A stretch of 32,494 bases of DNA from Corynebacterium minutissimum (lineage in GTDB: Bacteria; Actinomycetota; Actinomycetes; Mycobacteriales; Mycobacteriaceae), in assembly GCF_000805675.1 (NCBI RefSeq), contig NZ_JSEF01000007.1, positions 1 through 32,494 on the forward strand, in the 5' to 3' direction. Made by a program: the position numbers and the translations under genes. The notes under the pieces were generated by a model. The model was not told the origin of the DNA and searched no databases. It worked only from the letters and a program-made list of their open reading frames with translations. Shown in pieces: positions 16,975-25,367 of this stretch. Each line of letters starts with the position of its first letter. Position 1 is the first letter of the stretch.

Positions 16975-18267
16975 GTGGCTTCTGACGCTAACAAGGTCGT
17001 ACTGCACTACCCCGGCGGCGAATACGAGATGGACATCAAGCAGTCCACCGAAGGTGACTCTGGCTTCGATATTGGCAAGCTCCGCAACGAAACTGGACTG
17101 GTGACCTTCGACCCGGGTTATGCAGCTACCGGTTCGACCGAGTCCAAGATTACGTTCATTAACGGTGAGGAAGGCATCCTTCGCCACCGCGGTTATGACA
17201 TTGCTGACTTGGCGGAGAACGCTTCCTTCAACGAGGTGTCTTACCTGCTTATTAAGGGCCACCTTCCGACCGAGGATGAGCTGTCCAAGTTCAACCTGGA
17301 AATTCGCCACCACACCCTGCTGGATGAGGACTTCAAGGCTGCGTTCAACATCTTCCCGCGTAATGCGCACCCGATGGCGGTTCTGGCCTCCTCCCTTAAC
17401 ATTCTCTCTGCTTACTACCAGGACCAGCTCAACCCGCTGGACCCGAAGCAGCTGGACAAGGCCACCGTTCGCCTTCTGGCTAAGGTGCCGATGTTGGCCG
17501 CTTATGCTTACCGTGCATCCCAGGGTAAGCCCTACATGTACCCGGATAACAAGCTCAACGCGCGCGAGAACTTCCTGCGCATGATGTTTGGTTACCCGAC
17601 TGAGGAGTACGAGGTTGACCCGGTAGTGGCCAAGGCTCTGGACAAGCTCCTTATCCTCCACGCCGACCACGAGCAGAACTGCTCCACCTCTACTGTCCGC
17701 ATGATTGGTTCCGCACAGGCCAACCTGTTCGTGGCCATCGCCGGTGGTATCAACGCCCTGTCTGGCCCGCTGCATGGCGGCGCTAACCAGGCAGTTCTGG
17801 AGATGCTCGAGGATATCCAGAACAACCACGATGGTGACGCTACCGACTTCATGAACCGCGTGAAGAACAAGGAAAAGGGCGTCCGCCTCATGGGCTTCGG
17901 CCACCGCGTGTACAAGAACTACGACCCACGCGCTGCCATCGTCAAGGAGACCGCACACGAGATTCTCGAGCACCTTGGTGGCGATCCGATGCTGGATCTG
18001 GCTATGAAGCTCGAGGATATTGCGCTGAATGACGACTACTTCGTCTCCCGCAAGTTGTACCCGAACGTCGACTTCTACACCGGCCTGATCTACCGCGCTA
18101 TGGGCTTCCCGACGGACTTCTTCACCGTCCTCTTTGCCATCGGCCGTCTGCCGGGCTGGATTGCTCAGTACCGCGAGCAGCTTGAGCTCAACACCAAGAT
18201 CAACCGCCCGCGCCAGATTTACACCGGCGAAACCCTGCGCAAGGTTACCCCGCGCAGCGAGCGCTAA
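16975..18267 (+). CDS. gltA: Citrate synthase
   Basis: The 430-residue enzyme condenses acetyl-CoA with oxaloacetate to citrate, the entry step of the TCA cycle. It closely resembles C. glutamicum GltA from LHYPGGEYEMDI to the INRPRQIYTG end. Catalytic residues are His267 (SGPLHGGAN), His310 (MGFGHRVYKNYDPRA) and Asp366 (PNVDFYTGL). The HADHEQNCSTSTVR stretch is also typical. The start is GTG 16975 with GAAAGGAAAG upstream. The N-terminus is a few residues shorter than the C. glutamicum protein as I remember it. Regulation by RamA, RamB and GlxR is known in that species, and a RamB-like site is visible here. Confidence 0.97.
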   Translation: MASDANKVVLHYPGGEYEMDIKQSTEGDSGFDIGKLRNETGLVTFDPGYAATGSTESKITFINGEEGILRHRGYDIADLAENASFNEVSYLLIKGHLPTEDELSKFNLEIRHHTLLDEDFKAAFNIFPRNAHPMAVLASSLNILSAYYQDQLNPLDPKQLDKATVRLLAKVPMLAAYAYRASQGKPYMYPDNKLNARENFLRMMFGYPTEEYEVDPVVAKALDKLLILHADHEQNCSTSTVRMIGSAQANLFVAIAGGINALSGPLHGGANQAVLEMLEDIQNNHDGDATDFMNRVKNKEKGVRLMGFGHRVYKNYDPRAAIVKETAHEILEHLGGDPMLDLAMKLEDIALNDDYFVSRKLYPNVDFYTGLIYRAMGFPTDFFTVLFAIGRLPGWIAQYREQLELNTKINRPRQIYTGETLRKVTPRSER

Positions 18268-18430
18268 GCGGCGGTCTTCTACAGGCCACGCGTGCGCGGT
18301 GTATGACCCCATACGCTGCACTTCTAGGGCCGAGCCACCCGTCACCCCTTATACTAGGAGCGATGTGGCTCGGCCTGACGTGCATGTGGCCACCAAAGAA
18401 TAAAGATTTATCCAAGGAGGAGAACCCCCA

Positions 18431-18787
18431 ATGGACAAGCCCGTAATCGAGCCGGCCACCGAGCCCGCTCCCCAAGACCTTGTCATTGAAGACATTGTGG
18501 TGGGTGACGGTGCCGAGGCCCAGCCGGGCGGCTTCGTTGAGGTCCACTACGTAGGCGTTGACTACGAGACGAACCAGGAGTTCGATTCTTCGTGGGGCCG
18601 CGGTCAGTCGATTGAGTTCCCTCTTACGGGCCTCATCGCTGGTTGGCAGGAAGGTATTCCAGGTATGAAGGTGGGTGGCCGCCGCAAGCTGGTCATTCCG
18701 CCGGAGAAGGCGTATGGCCCCGCCGGTGGCGCGCACCCGCTGTCGGGCCGCACGTTGACCTTCGTTATCGATCTCATCCGCGCTTAA
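18431..18787 (+). CDS. FKBP-type peptidyl-prolyl cis-trans isomerase
   Basis: The 118-residue single-domain FKBP covers the whole fold after a 15-residue acidic/proline N-terminus. It contains VEVHYVGV, FDSSWGRGQSIEFPL, GLIAGWQEGIPGMKVGGRRKLVIPPEKAYG and the final LTFVIDLI strand. These include the aromatic active-site residues (Y, F, W, I). It has no signal peptide, so it acts in the cytosol as a folding catalyst. AAGGAGGAG about 10 bases before the ATG is a strong ribosome-binding site. It lies about 160 bases behind gltA, the same order as in C. glutamicum, where the FKBP gene also follows gltA. Confidence 0.95.
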   Translation: MDKPVIEPATEPAPQDLVIEDIVVGDGAEAQPGGFVEVHYVGVDYETNQEFDSSWGRGQSIEFPLTGLIAGWQEGIPGMKVGGRRKLVIPPEKAYGPAGGAHPLSGRTLTFVIDLIRA

Positions 18788-18858
18788 CAACCGCTGGCGC
18801 GTGCCCTGATTTCTCATCACGGCAACGCGATAGCGCAGAGTGGGGCACAATGGATGGC

Positions 18859-19710
18859 ATGAGTGTCCCACAAACCACGTTCAATGATGACCGCGAGATG
18901 CCGCTGCTGGGTCTCGGAACCTACAAGTTGCGCGGAGAGGATCTCACCCGCTCCGTGCGCGAAGCGATCGAGCTAGGCTACCGTCACTTCGATACCGCAA
19001 CCCTCTACGAGAACGAGGAGGAGCTGGGCCAGGCGCTCGCTGCCGCCATGAAGGCCGGCGATGTCACTCGTGACGAACTGTTCATCACCAGCAAGGTGTG
19101 GCACGACCACCACGGTAAAGGCAAGGTGGACCAAGCCTTCCGAGAGTCCTTGGACAAGTTGCAGCTGGACTACCTAGACCTGTACCTCATCCACTGGCCG
19201 TGGCCGCAGGGCGGGCTCTATGTCGAGACTTTCGAGGAAATCGCACGCTTGCAAGGTATGGGGCAGATTGCCTCTATTGGTGTGGCGAACTTCTACGAGG
19301 AGACCCTTCAGGAGCTGATTGCCAAGACGGGAATCGTTCCCGTTCTGAACCAAGTGGAGCTGCACCCCGGGTTCACTCAGCCGGAGCTGCGTGAGTTCCA
19401 CGACAGCCAGGGTATTGTGACCGAGGCGTGGTCGCCGCTGGCCCGCGGTGTCATCCTCAACAACCCAGAGGTCATTTCCGTGGCCGAGAAGCACGAGATT
19501 ACGCCCGGTCAGGCTGTGCTGGCCTACCTGATGGAGAAGGGGATCTCCGTCATTCCGAAGTCCAGCCGCCGCGAGCGCCTCGAGGAGAATTTCGCTGCCG
19601 CCACGGTTGAACTGGATCAGGAGGACATCGCGGCTATCGACTCGCTCGATGGCAAGGAAGGTTTTGGCCGTATGTTCAAGGATCCACGCGAATTCCCGGG
19701 CGCCGAATAG
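18859..19710 (+). CDS. Aldo/keto reductase
   Basis: The 283-residue NADPH-dependent oxidoreductase of the AKR superfamily resembles 2,5-diketo-D-gluconate reductases. The catalytic tetrad is visible: Asp45 and Tyr50 (GYRHFDTATLYENE), Lys79 (LFITSKVW) and His112 (YLIHWPWP). The C-terminal cofactor motif VIPKSSRRERLEEN is present. The physiological substrate is unknown. The reading frame opens far upstream, inside the FKBP gene, but homology begins only at MSVPQTTF. ATG 18859 lies 7 bases after CACAAT and lacks a ribosome-binding site, suggesting a leaderless mRNA. ATG 18850 is an alternative. Confidence 0.9.
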   Translation: MSVPQTTFNDDREMPLLGLGTYKLRGEDLTRSVREAIELGYRHFDTATLYENEEELGQALAAAMKAGDVTRDELFITSKVWHDHHGKGKVDQAFRESLDKLQLDYLDLYLIHWPWPQGGLYVETFEEIARLQGMGQIASIGVANFYEETLQELIAKTGIVPVLNQVELHPGFTQPELREFHDSQGIVTEAWSPLARGVILNNPEVISVAEKHEITPGQAVLAYLMEKGISVIPKSSRRERLEENFAAATVELDQEDIAAIDSLDGKEGFGRMFKDPREFPGAE

Positions 19711-19733
19711 GGCATCAATGGAGGGATTGGCGT

Positions 19734-19835
19734 AGCCCGTCTTTCTTCACCACTTCCACTTTTCCTTATCCGCCCCGCAGTTATTGCGAGGGGAAGGGGA
19801 AGGAGCTGAGTGGAATGAAGGGAGACGGGCTTTTC
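19734..19835 (+). terminator. Extended hairpin terminator behind the aldo/keto reductase gene
   Basis: AGCCCGTCT (19734-19742) pairs perfectly with AGACGGGCT (19823-19831), and TTTCC follows. Further inner pairings (TTCTTCA/TGAAGGG, CCACT/AGTGG) make it a long branched or bulged stem. It is longer than an ordinary terminator. Confidence 0.65.
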
Positions 19836-20191
19836 CTATGTCTTGAGGGCGCCGCGGGGGTAGTGGGGCGTTGGTGGGTTAGGGGAGGATGTGGGAAGTT
19901 TCTTCGCAGATTGCGAAGAAACCGCCCGATTTTCTGCTAACTTTCGGTTAGCTAAATTAGATTTTGCGGCATAGAGGCTTCGCGGGGGTGTTATGAAGTT
20001 TATGAAAACCGCACGTTATCAACGTTATTGGGGGTAGAGAAACTAAACTCGGACAACTTTTCTTGGCAGGATTTACAACCTTGCATGGCGTGTTCGGTAA
20101 CTTACTAGGCAGGACAAAACGTGACTGAGGACACTATCTCTCGTCTCTCACAGCGGTTTGTGCAGAAATGACCCCTACTAAGGAGAGCGAC
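19836..20191 (+). promoter_or_regulatory. Regulatory region of the DUF485-mctC operon
   Basis: No gene is seen here. GGGGGT occurs three times (19856-19861, 19984-19989, 20030-20035), with GGGGC and GGGGA nearby. Runs of G4-6 with T or A in pairs are the binding pattern described for RamA, which activates mctC in C. glutamicum. Two inverted repeats are present: 11+3+11 at 19898-19922 and GCTAAC/GTTAGC at 19936-19952. The transcription start cannot be fixed by eye. Confidence 0.5.
19898..19922. repeat. Perfect 11+3+11 inverted repeat
   Basis: GTTTCTTCGCA, a GAT spacer and the exact reverse complement lie about 270 bases before the DUF485 start. No T-run follows. Its position between G-rich boxes suggests an operator or an RNA hairpin in the leader. 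Confidence 0.6.
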
Positions 20192-20536
20192 ATGACTGAC
20201 GCACCTGCTTCGCTTGACTCACGCCGCGAACCCACGCCGCAGGAGTTCATCGAGATGCGCGAAAGCCCGCAGTTTGCCAAGCTGCGCGGTACCTACCGCA
20301 AATTCACCTTCCCTATGACCGTGGCCTTCTTCCTCTGGTACGTGCTCTACGTGCTGGCGGCCGTGTTTGCCCCGGGGTTTATGGGAATCGAAATCGGTGG
20401 TGGCTGGAACGTAGGGCTTATCTTCGGCTTGGCCCAGTTTGTGACCACCTTCATCATCACGTATATCTACGTCAATTACGCCAACAAGAACATCGAGCCG
20501 CAGGCCGCGGCCATTCGCCAGGAACTGGAGGGCTAA
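20192..20536 (+). CDS. DUF485 small membrane protein (MctB-like)
   Basis: The 114-residue protein has a polar N-terminal 40 residues with R-x-SPQFAKLRGTYRKFTFP, the DUF485 signature, then two membrane segments (about 45-65 and 78-100). DUF485 proteins are encoded directly before acetate/monocarboxylate symporters and are thought to be accessory subunits. Here the stop is 3 bases before the mctC-like gene. ATG 20192 is chosen because AAGGAG lies 6 bases upstream; an in-frame ATG at 20168 has no such site. Confidence 0.88.
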   Translation: MTDAPASLDSRREPTPQEFIEMRESPQFAKLRGTYRKFTFPMTVAFFLWYVLYVLAAVFAPGFMGIEIGGGWNVGLIFGLAQFVTTFIITYIYVNYANKNIEPQAAAIRQELEG

Positions 20537-20539
20537 ACA

Positions 20540-22186
20540 ATGCAGACCATTACTTTGGCCGCAGCGGAATCCTCTGCCGGCAATCCGATTCTGAACATCG
20601 CGGTCTTCGCCGCCTTCTTGGTTGTCACCATGTACGTGGTGCTTCGTGCCGGAAAGTCCACCAAGGAAGCGTCTGACTTCTACACCGGTGGTGGCTCGTT
20701 CTCCGGTCGCCAGAACGGTCTCGCGATCTCCGGTGACTACCTCTCCGCAGCATCCTTCCTCGGCATCGTCGGTGCTGTGGCACTCAACGGTTACGACGGC
20801 TTCCTTTACTCGGTCGGCTTCTTCGTGGCCTGGCTGGTTGCTCTCATGCTCGTCGCAGAGCCGATGCGTAACGTCGGCCGCTTCACCATGGCAGACGTGC
20901 TGTCCTTCCGCCTGAAGCAGCGTCCGGTCCGCGTGGCCGCAGCTATCTCGACGCTGTTTGTCTCGCTGTTCTACCTCATTGCACAGATGGCCGGTGCAGG
21001 TTCCCTCGTGGCTGTGCTGCTCAATATTCACGAGTTCAAGTGGCAGGCCGTGGTCGTGGGCATCGTAGGCATCCTCATGATCGTCTACGTCCTTGTCGGT
21101 GGCATGAAGGGCACGACCTACGTGCAGATGATCAAGGCTGTGCTCCTAGTGACCGGCGTGGTCATCATGTGCATCCTCACCTTCGTCATGCTCAAGGGTG
21201 GCTTCAACACGCTGTTTAGCACGGCCGTCGACATGCACGCGAGCTCCGCCGTCATCCAGGAAAAGGGCTACGAGGCCTCCCAGATTATGGAGCCGGGCCT
21301 GAAGTACGGCAAGAACCTCACCACCAAGCTTGACTTCATCTCCCTCGGTATCGCTCTCGTGTTGGGCGTGGGTGGTCTGCCACACGTTCTCATGCGTTTC
21401 TACACCGTTCCGACCGCAACCGAGGCTCGCCGTTCCGTGACTTGGGCCATCGTCATCATCGGTGCCTTCTACCTGATGACCCTGATTCTGGGCTACGGTG
21501 CTGCTGCTCTTGTTGGCCCTGACCGTATTCTGGCCGCACCGGGTGGTGCTAACTCCGCTGCACCGCTGTTGGCTCTGGAAATTGGTGGCTCCGTCTTCAT
21601 GGCAGTGATTTCCGCCGTCGCCTTCGCTACCGTTCTCGCTGTTGTTGCTGGCCTGGCCATTACCGCCTCTGCGTCTATCGCGCACGATGTCTACCACTCC
21701 GTCATCCGCAACGGTGAGTCCACCGAGGCAGAGCAGGTCCGCGTCTCCCAGATCACCGTGGTTATCCTGGGCATCGCATCCATCATCCTGGGCATCCTCG
21801 CCATGACCCAGAACGTGGCCTTCCTGGTGTCCCTGGCCTTCGCTGTTGCGGCTTCCGCTAACCTGCCGACCATCCTGTACTCCCTGTACTGGCGCCGTTT
21901 CAACACTGCAGGTGCTGTAGCGTCGATGTACACCGGCGTTATCTCCTGCCTGGTGCTCATCTTCCTGTCCCCGGCAGTGTCTGGCACCCCCACCTCGATG
22001 TTCCCCAACGCTGACTGGTCCATCTTCCCGCTGTCCTCCCCGGGTCTTGTGACCATTCCGCTGGCCTTCTTCGCCGGTTGGATCGTCTCCATCATGACTC
22101 CGCCGGATAACCTTGAGGAGCTGTCCGCCGAGATGGAGGTTCGCTCCCTCACTGGTGTGGGCGTTGAGGCTCCGGTTGACCACTAA
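20540..22186 (+). CDS. mctC: Monocarboxylate/cation symporter (MctC/ActP family)
   Basis: The 548-residue sodium:solute symporter family protein has about 13 membrane segments. Family marks include KEASDFYTGGGSFSGRQNGLAISGDYLSAASFLGI near the N-terminus, QMAGAGSLVAVLL and GVGGLPHVLMRFYTVP. It takes up acetate, pyruvate or propionate. C. glutamicum MctC has nearly the same length and the same DUF485 partner, and its operon lies near gltA. The start is 3 bases behind the partner gene, so translation is coupled. Expression is probably under carbon-source control through the G-rich upstream boxes. Confidence 0.93.
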   Translation: MQTITLAAAESSAGNPILNIAVFAAFLVVTMYVVLRAGKSTKEASDFYTGGGSFSGRQNGLAISGDYLSAASFLGIVGAVALNGYDGFLYSVGFFVAWLVALMLVAEPMRNVGRFTMADVLSFRLKQRPVRVAAAISTLFVSLFYLIAQMAGAGSLVAVLLNIHEFKWQAVVVGIVGILMIVYVLVGGMKGTTYVQMIKAVLLVTGVVIMCILTFVMLKGGFNTLFSTAVDMHASSAVIQEKGYEASQIMEPGLKYGKNLTTKLDFISLGIALVLGVGGLPHVLMRFYTVPTATEARRSVTWAIVIIGAFYLMTLILGYGAAALVGPDRILAAPGGANSAAPLLALEIGGSVFMAVISAVAFATVLAVVAGLAITASASIAHDVYHSVIRNGESTEAEQVRVSQITVVILGIASIILGILAMTQNVAFLVSLAFAVAASANLPTILYSLYWRRFNTAGAVASMYTGVISCLVLIFLSPAVSGTPTSMFPNADWSIFPLSSPGLVTIPLAFFAGWIVSIMTPPDNLEELSAEMEVRSLTGVGVEAPVDH

Positions 22187-22223
22187 AGGTCACCTGGATC
22201 AGTACTTTTAAGGGCTAAGCAGG

Positions 22224-22229
22224 TAAACT
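22224..22229 (+). promoter_or_regulatory. -10 box for the leaderless lipoprotein gene
   Basis: TAAACT lies 8 bases before GTG 22238, with no ribosome-binding site between. It is the same hexamer as before the SpoU gene. Confidence 0.5.
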
Positions 22230-22237
22230 CACACGTC

Positions 22238-23272
22238 GTGTTTTACCCGCAGCCTTTACACAGGGCGGTATCAGCACGAGCTGGTGCCGCCCTTCTGGCG
22301 TGCGCACTTGGCGCATCGGCTCTCAGCGCCTGTACTCCGCCTAATGAACAGGACGCAGACTCCTCGCGTGCAACGAGCTCCGCTCCCGCTACACCGGCGC
22401 CCATTTCCCACAAGAAGGGTTCCTCGCAACTGGCAGCGGTCGACGACCAAGTGGGGCAGATCCTTAAAGGTGATGACCAGAAGGCGATTACGTACTACCG
22501 CATCGAGACCGGTATGCACATGGGGTCACCCACGGAGCACACACCGCGCTACGCGCTGAGCCTAATCAAGCTCTATATCGCCACCTACGTCATCGAGCAC
22601 GGCTCTTTCGAGGACAAGTACGTGGCGCTGGACATGATCGCTGACTCTTCAGATGAGAGCGCCGGAAAGCTCTTTAAGAAGTACCCTAGGTCCATCGATT
22701 CCATCGCGAAGGAGTACGGTCTGACCTCCACCAGCGCCGGGAAGGACTGGGGACACTCGAAGACCTCGACTTATGACGTCGTGCGCTTCATTGTCCAGCT
22801 CATGGAAGATGACCCAACCCATCCAGTGCTCGTGGCGATGGCTCACGCGGATGAGGTCTCTGCTGATGGCTACCAACAGGATTATGGCACTGCAGCGCTT
22901 AGCGACGTCGTCGGGACGAAGTGGGGATGGTCTGACAGCAAGGACCGGCACTCCTCAGTTTCCTTTAGCGAGAACTTCGTCGTCGCGGCCTCTATCGAGG
23001 GCTCTGCCGACGAGCTAACCTCCTACGTCCGCAAGGAAATCACCGGTAAGAACCTGGTAAAGGGCAATAACCTCAACAAGGAAGCCTTGGCCCATCCGGA
23101 GGCCTTCTCCTCGACGCCCACGCCGTCAAGCACGTCGTCGTCTGGCACGACGTCGCCCAGCTCGACGTCCTCTGGCATGCAGACGACGTCGGAGCTGAAG
23201 TCAACGGAAAAGACAACGACAAAGGCGACGTCGACTGTCACGTCAACGTCGCCTGCAGCAGAAAAGAAATAG
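22238..23272 (+). CDS. Beta-lactamase-like serine hydrolase lipoprotein
   Basis: The 344-residue precursor has a signal peptide with lipobox L-S-A-C (Cys32) and a Ser/Pro linker. A domain with class A beta-lactamase/PBP-like motifs follows: S-L-I-K (108-111), S-D-E (138-140, in MIADSSDESAGKL) and K-W-G (228-230, in place of KTG). The gap between the first two motifs is about half that of true class A enzymes and no omega-loop Glu is evident, so drug hydrolysis is doubtful. A cell-wall or regulatory role is more likely. The last 60 residues are almost all Ser, Thr, Pro and Lys. It converges with a DUF1906 gene with a 7-base gap. Confidence 0.7.
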   Translation: MFYPQPLHRAVSARAGAALLACALGASALSACTPPNEQDADSSRATSSAPATPAPISHKKGSSQLAAVDDQVGQILKGDDQKAITYYRIETGMHMGSPTEHTPRYALSLIKLYIATYVIEHGSFEDKYVALDMIADSSDESAGKLFKKYPRSIDSIAKEYGLTSTSAGKDWGHSKTSTYDVVRFIVQLMEDDPTHPVLVAMAHADEVSADGYQQDYGTAALSDVVGTKWGWSDSKDRHSSVSFSENFVVAASIEGSADELTSYVRKEITGKNLVKGNNLNKEALAHPEAFSSTPTPSSTSSSGTTSPSSTSSGMQTTSELKSTEKTTTKATSTVTSTSPAAEKK

Positions 23273-23279
23273 GGAAGCG

Positions 23280-24206
23280 CTAGCCCATTGCCTTGCGCAC
23301 GGTGTTGAGAACATCAATGGCACCGCGCACCTGGTCGTTGCTCACTGAGGAGCCAGCAATGGTGATGCCATTGCCATCCACGCTGGAGCCGCGGCCGGTG
23401 GGATCGGGGAGGGAAATGTTGGGCAGTGGGGCGTCGTTAGGCACTGCGGGAATGTCCTTGAGCTTCGGGCGTGAGGCAGCACCCTCACCCGGTGTCCACT
23501 GACCCCAGTCGCGGGCGTACACGGTGTTGATATCACAGGTGATGCCGTCAATGGTGGCCTGCGTCTTGGCCTTCTGGTGGATTGTGGTGCGCGGATGAAT
23601 CCTGCCACCGGAGCCCCAATCGTGCATCCAGAAGAACTCACCAATGCCATCAGCAACGCACCAGTCGATGACGTTGTAGTTGCCATAGACACCCGTCTGG
23701 TAACCTGCGGCAGTCAGCGCCGCGGAGAAAGCCTTGAGGTAGGGGCGAATCTGCTTCTCATATTGGGCGCGAGTGGGGTTGTCATCGATGGCGATGTAAA
23801 TCGGACGGCCGGCCGGTCCACCTGCAGCCTTATGGATAGCGATGGCCTGCGGTGCATGGACGCCGGCGCCAGCTGCACCGTTGAGCCAGTCGGCGGTCTC
23901 GGCGCGACCAAACTGGTAGATGGAGGCGGTCTTGAGGCCCGCTGCCGCATTGGCCTTGGTCTCTGCCAAGGTCACCGGCTTGCCCTTCATCCACTGTTCG
24001 TCCGGACGACGCTGAGATACGTAGCGAATGGCGCCGAGGTGCCCGGCCGCCTTGATGGCGCTGGCCGAAGGAACACCAGCGGAGAAGTCAATGATCGTGC
24101 CGAGGGCCGGGCCCACCGCGAGGGCGGCGGGGGCCTGGCTTCCAACGGCACCGGCGGCCAGCGCAAGGGCACTGGCCTTGAACAGGGAACGACGGGAAAG
24201 GGACAC
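23280..24206 (-). CDS. Tat-exported DUF1906 glycoside-hydrolase-like protein
   Basis: The 308-residue precursor starts with a twin-arginine signal (S-R-R-S-L-F-K, 4-10) and an Ala-rich hydrophobic stretch ending near residue 30. The mature part fits DUF1906 (Rv2525c-like), a TIM-barrel family related to GH25: GTIIDFSAGVPSA, YQFGRAET, IYIAIDDNPT, GVYGNYNVIDW and FFWMHDWG. Acidic residues in the DF and IDDN motifs are at positions where relatives have catalytic residues. Cell-envelope action is likely. The C-terminal 60 residues are a low-complexity Pro/Gly tail and a short helix. The start is GTG 24206 with AGGAG about 6 bases upstream. Confidence 0.85.
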   Translation of the reverse strand: MSLSRRSLFKASALALAAGAVGSQAPAALAVGPALGTIIDFSAGVPSASAIKAAGHLGAIRYVSQRRPDEQWMKGKPVTLAETKANAAAGLKTASIYQFGRAETADWLNGAAGAGVHAPQAIAIHKAAGGPAGRPIYIAIDDNPTRAQYEKQIRPYLKAFSAALTAAGYQTGVYGNYNVIDWCVADGIGEFFWMHDWGSGGRIHPRTTIHQKAKTQATIDGITCDINTVYARDWGQWTPGEGAASRPKLKDIPAVPNDAPLPNISLPDPTGRGSSVDGNGITIAGSSVSNDQVRGAIDVLNTVRKAMG

Positions 24207-24270
24207 GGTTTCTCCTCAAAGGGGGCTCGTGGATGACGGCGGCAACTCGCGTAGAAGGATGTCGCGCGTC

Positions 24271-24312
24271 ACTACAGTTGATGGTGAAAGTAGTATCTGG
24301 AAACACTGTAGT
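24271..24312. repeat. Inverted repeat in the DUF1906 / 24399 divergent region
   Basis: ACTACAGT (24271-24278) and ACTGTAGT (24305-24312) are exact reverse complements 26 bases apart. TAGTAT (24291-24296) and TAAAAT (24323-24328) are possible -10 boxes between and just after the arms. A paired operator or looping site is possible. Confidence 0.35.
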
Positions 24313-24398
24313 CACATTGGTTTAAAATTGCACCACCTGTAACAGGGAAGGTGACCCTCGAGATGCGTGAATATGGTGACTGACGATGAGGTGATGGC

Positions 24399-25367
24399 AT
24401 GGCCGAAGAATTGAAACTCCGATTCGCCCAAGCGGATAGTGTCTTTCGGCTGAACCATGCTCGGTGGAGTGATGCTGACATTGCGCGGCTGCTCGATAAC
24501 TACCTCGATGACTACATTGAGCGCTCTCGCCTGCAGTCGCCGTGGATTCTGGATAGCCGACAAGAAGGCAGTGTCTTCGTGGTCGAGCATCTCTTTCCCG
24601 TCGATGAGTTTGTGGAATTGGCTGCAGGTCGAATGTCGCTAGATGAGCACTTCATTGAGTCGATCCCGCTGACCTATCCCATCACCTTTGAGATCCGCGC
24701 CGGGTACCTGCGCATGCATAAGCCGCTGGCTGCGCAATACGGTGGGCTGGTTTCCGACTTCATCCGTGGGCTGGGCAAGATGCTCGTGCAGAGCGACGAA
24801 AAATACCTTTGGGATCACGGCTACGCCGAGTGTGCTGGGGTGGGCAGCATTCCATTCAATGTCTATGGCCTTTTGGAGCCTGATGAGCCGCTCGTGGGGT
24901 TCTACCGAGTTGACGTCGACATGGAACACGAGGCGTGGCTTTTTGTTACCCCTCAAGGCCTCATTGTGCACTTTGATAACGATGAGGTGCTGGCATTCGA
25001 CAAGGCAGATATGCGCAACCCCTCTGTCCCCTCGGGCTTCTTTAGCTACAGCATGCTCAAGGTTGAGGTTCTAGGGCTGCAGGGGTCGGGCCCGGTCAAA
25101 ACGTCATTTAGCCCGAAGGATCTCGGGGAGCTGGATCAGGCACGAGCTGATATTCGCACGATGCTGGCGTCGCCGCATCAGGGCCACACGCGCCGCATGG
25201 TGGATCCTTGCCCGCATCCCTGGCTAGAGGTTGAGGGCGATGAGCTGGACTATATGGCGCAAGCGAACCTTGAGCGCTACCGCGGCGACACAACGCGCGC
25301 TGGCCGCAATCCATTTAGCGATGCTGCCGGGCAAATGTTTACGGCGATGGACAACCCCTTTGCTTAA
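24399..25367 (+). CDS. Uncharacterised 322-residue cytosolic protein
   Basis: I do not recognise the family. The protein is acidic, without signal peptide or membrane segment. The N-terminal part is helical (DADIARLLDNYLDDYIERSR), the middle is alternating strands and helices (VGFYRVDVDMEHEAWLFVTPQG), and the C-terminal third is helical and ends in a short polar tail. GAGGTGA before ATG 24399 is a good Shine-Dalgarno. It stands divergent to the DUF1906 gene. Its stop codon overlaps the stop of the OsmC gene on the other strand: TTAA serves both, a 4-base overlap. Codon use looks like that of ordinary chromosomal genes. Confidence 0.75.
   Translation: MAEELKLRFAQADSVFRLNHARWSDADIARLLDNYLDDYIERSRLQSPWILDSRQEGSVFVVEHLFPVDEFVELAAGRMSLDEHFIESIPLTYPITFEIRAGYLRMHKPLAAQYGGLVSDFIRGLGKMLVQSDEKYLWDHGYAECAGVGSIPFNVYGLLEPDEPLVGFYRVDVDMEHEAWLFVTPQGLIVHFDNDEVLAFDKADMRNPSVPSGFFSYSMLKVEVLGLQGSGPVKTSFSPKDLGELDQARADIRTMLASPHQGHTRRMVDPCPHPWLEVEGDELDYMAQANLERYRGDTTRAGRNPFSDAAGQMFTAMDNPFA

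Noticed and set aside
16951..18345. Very long minus-strand frame opposite gltA
   Set aside because: It is the antisense shadow of gltA, caused by biased codon use; gltA itself is unmistakable.
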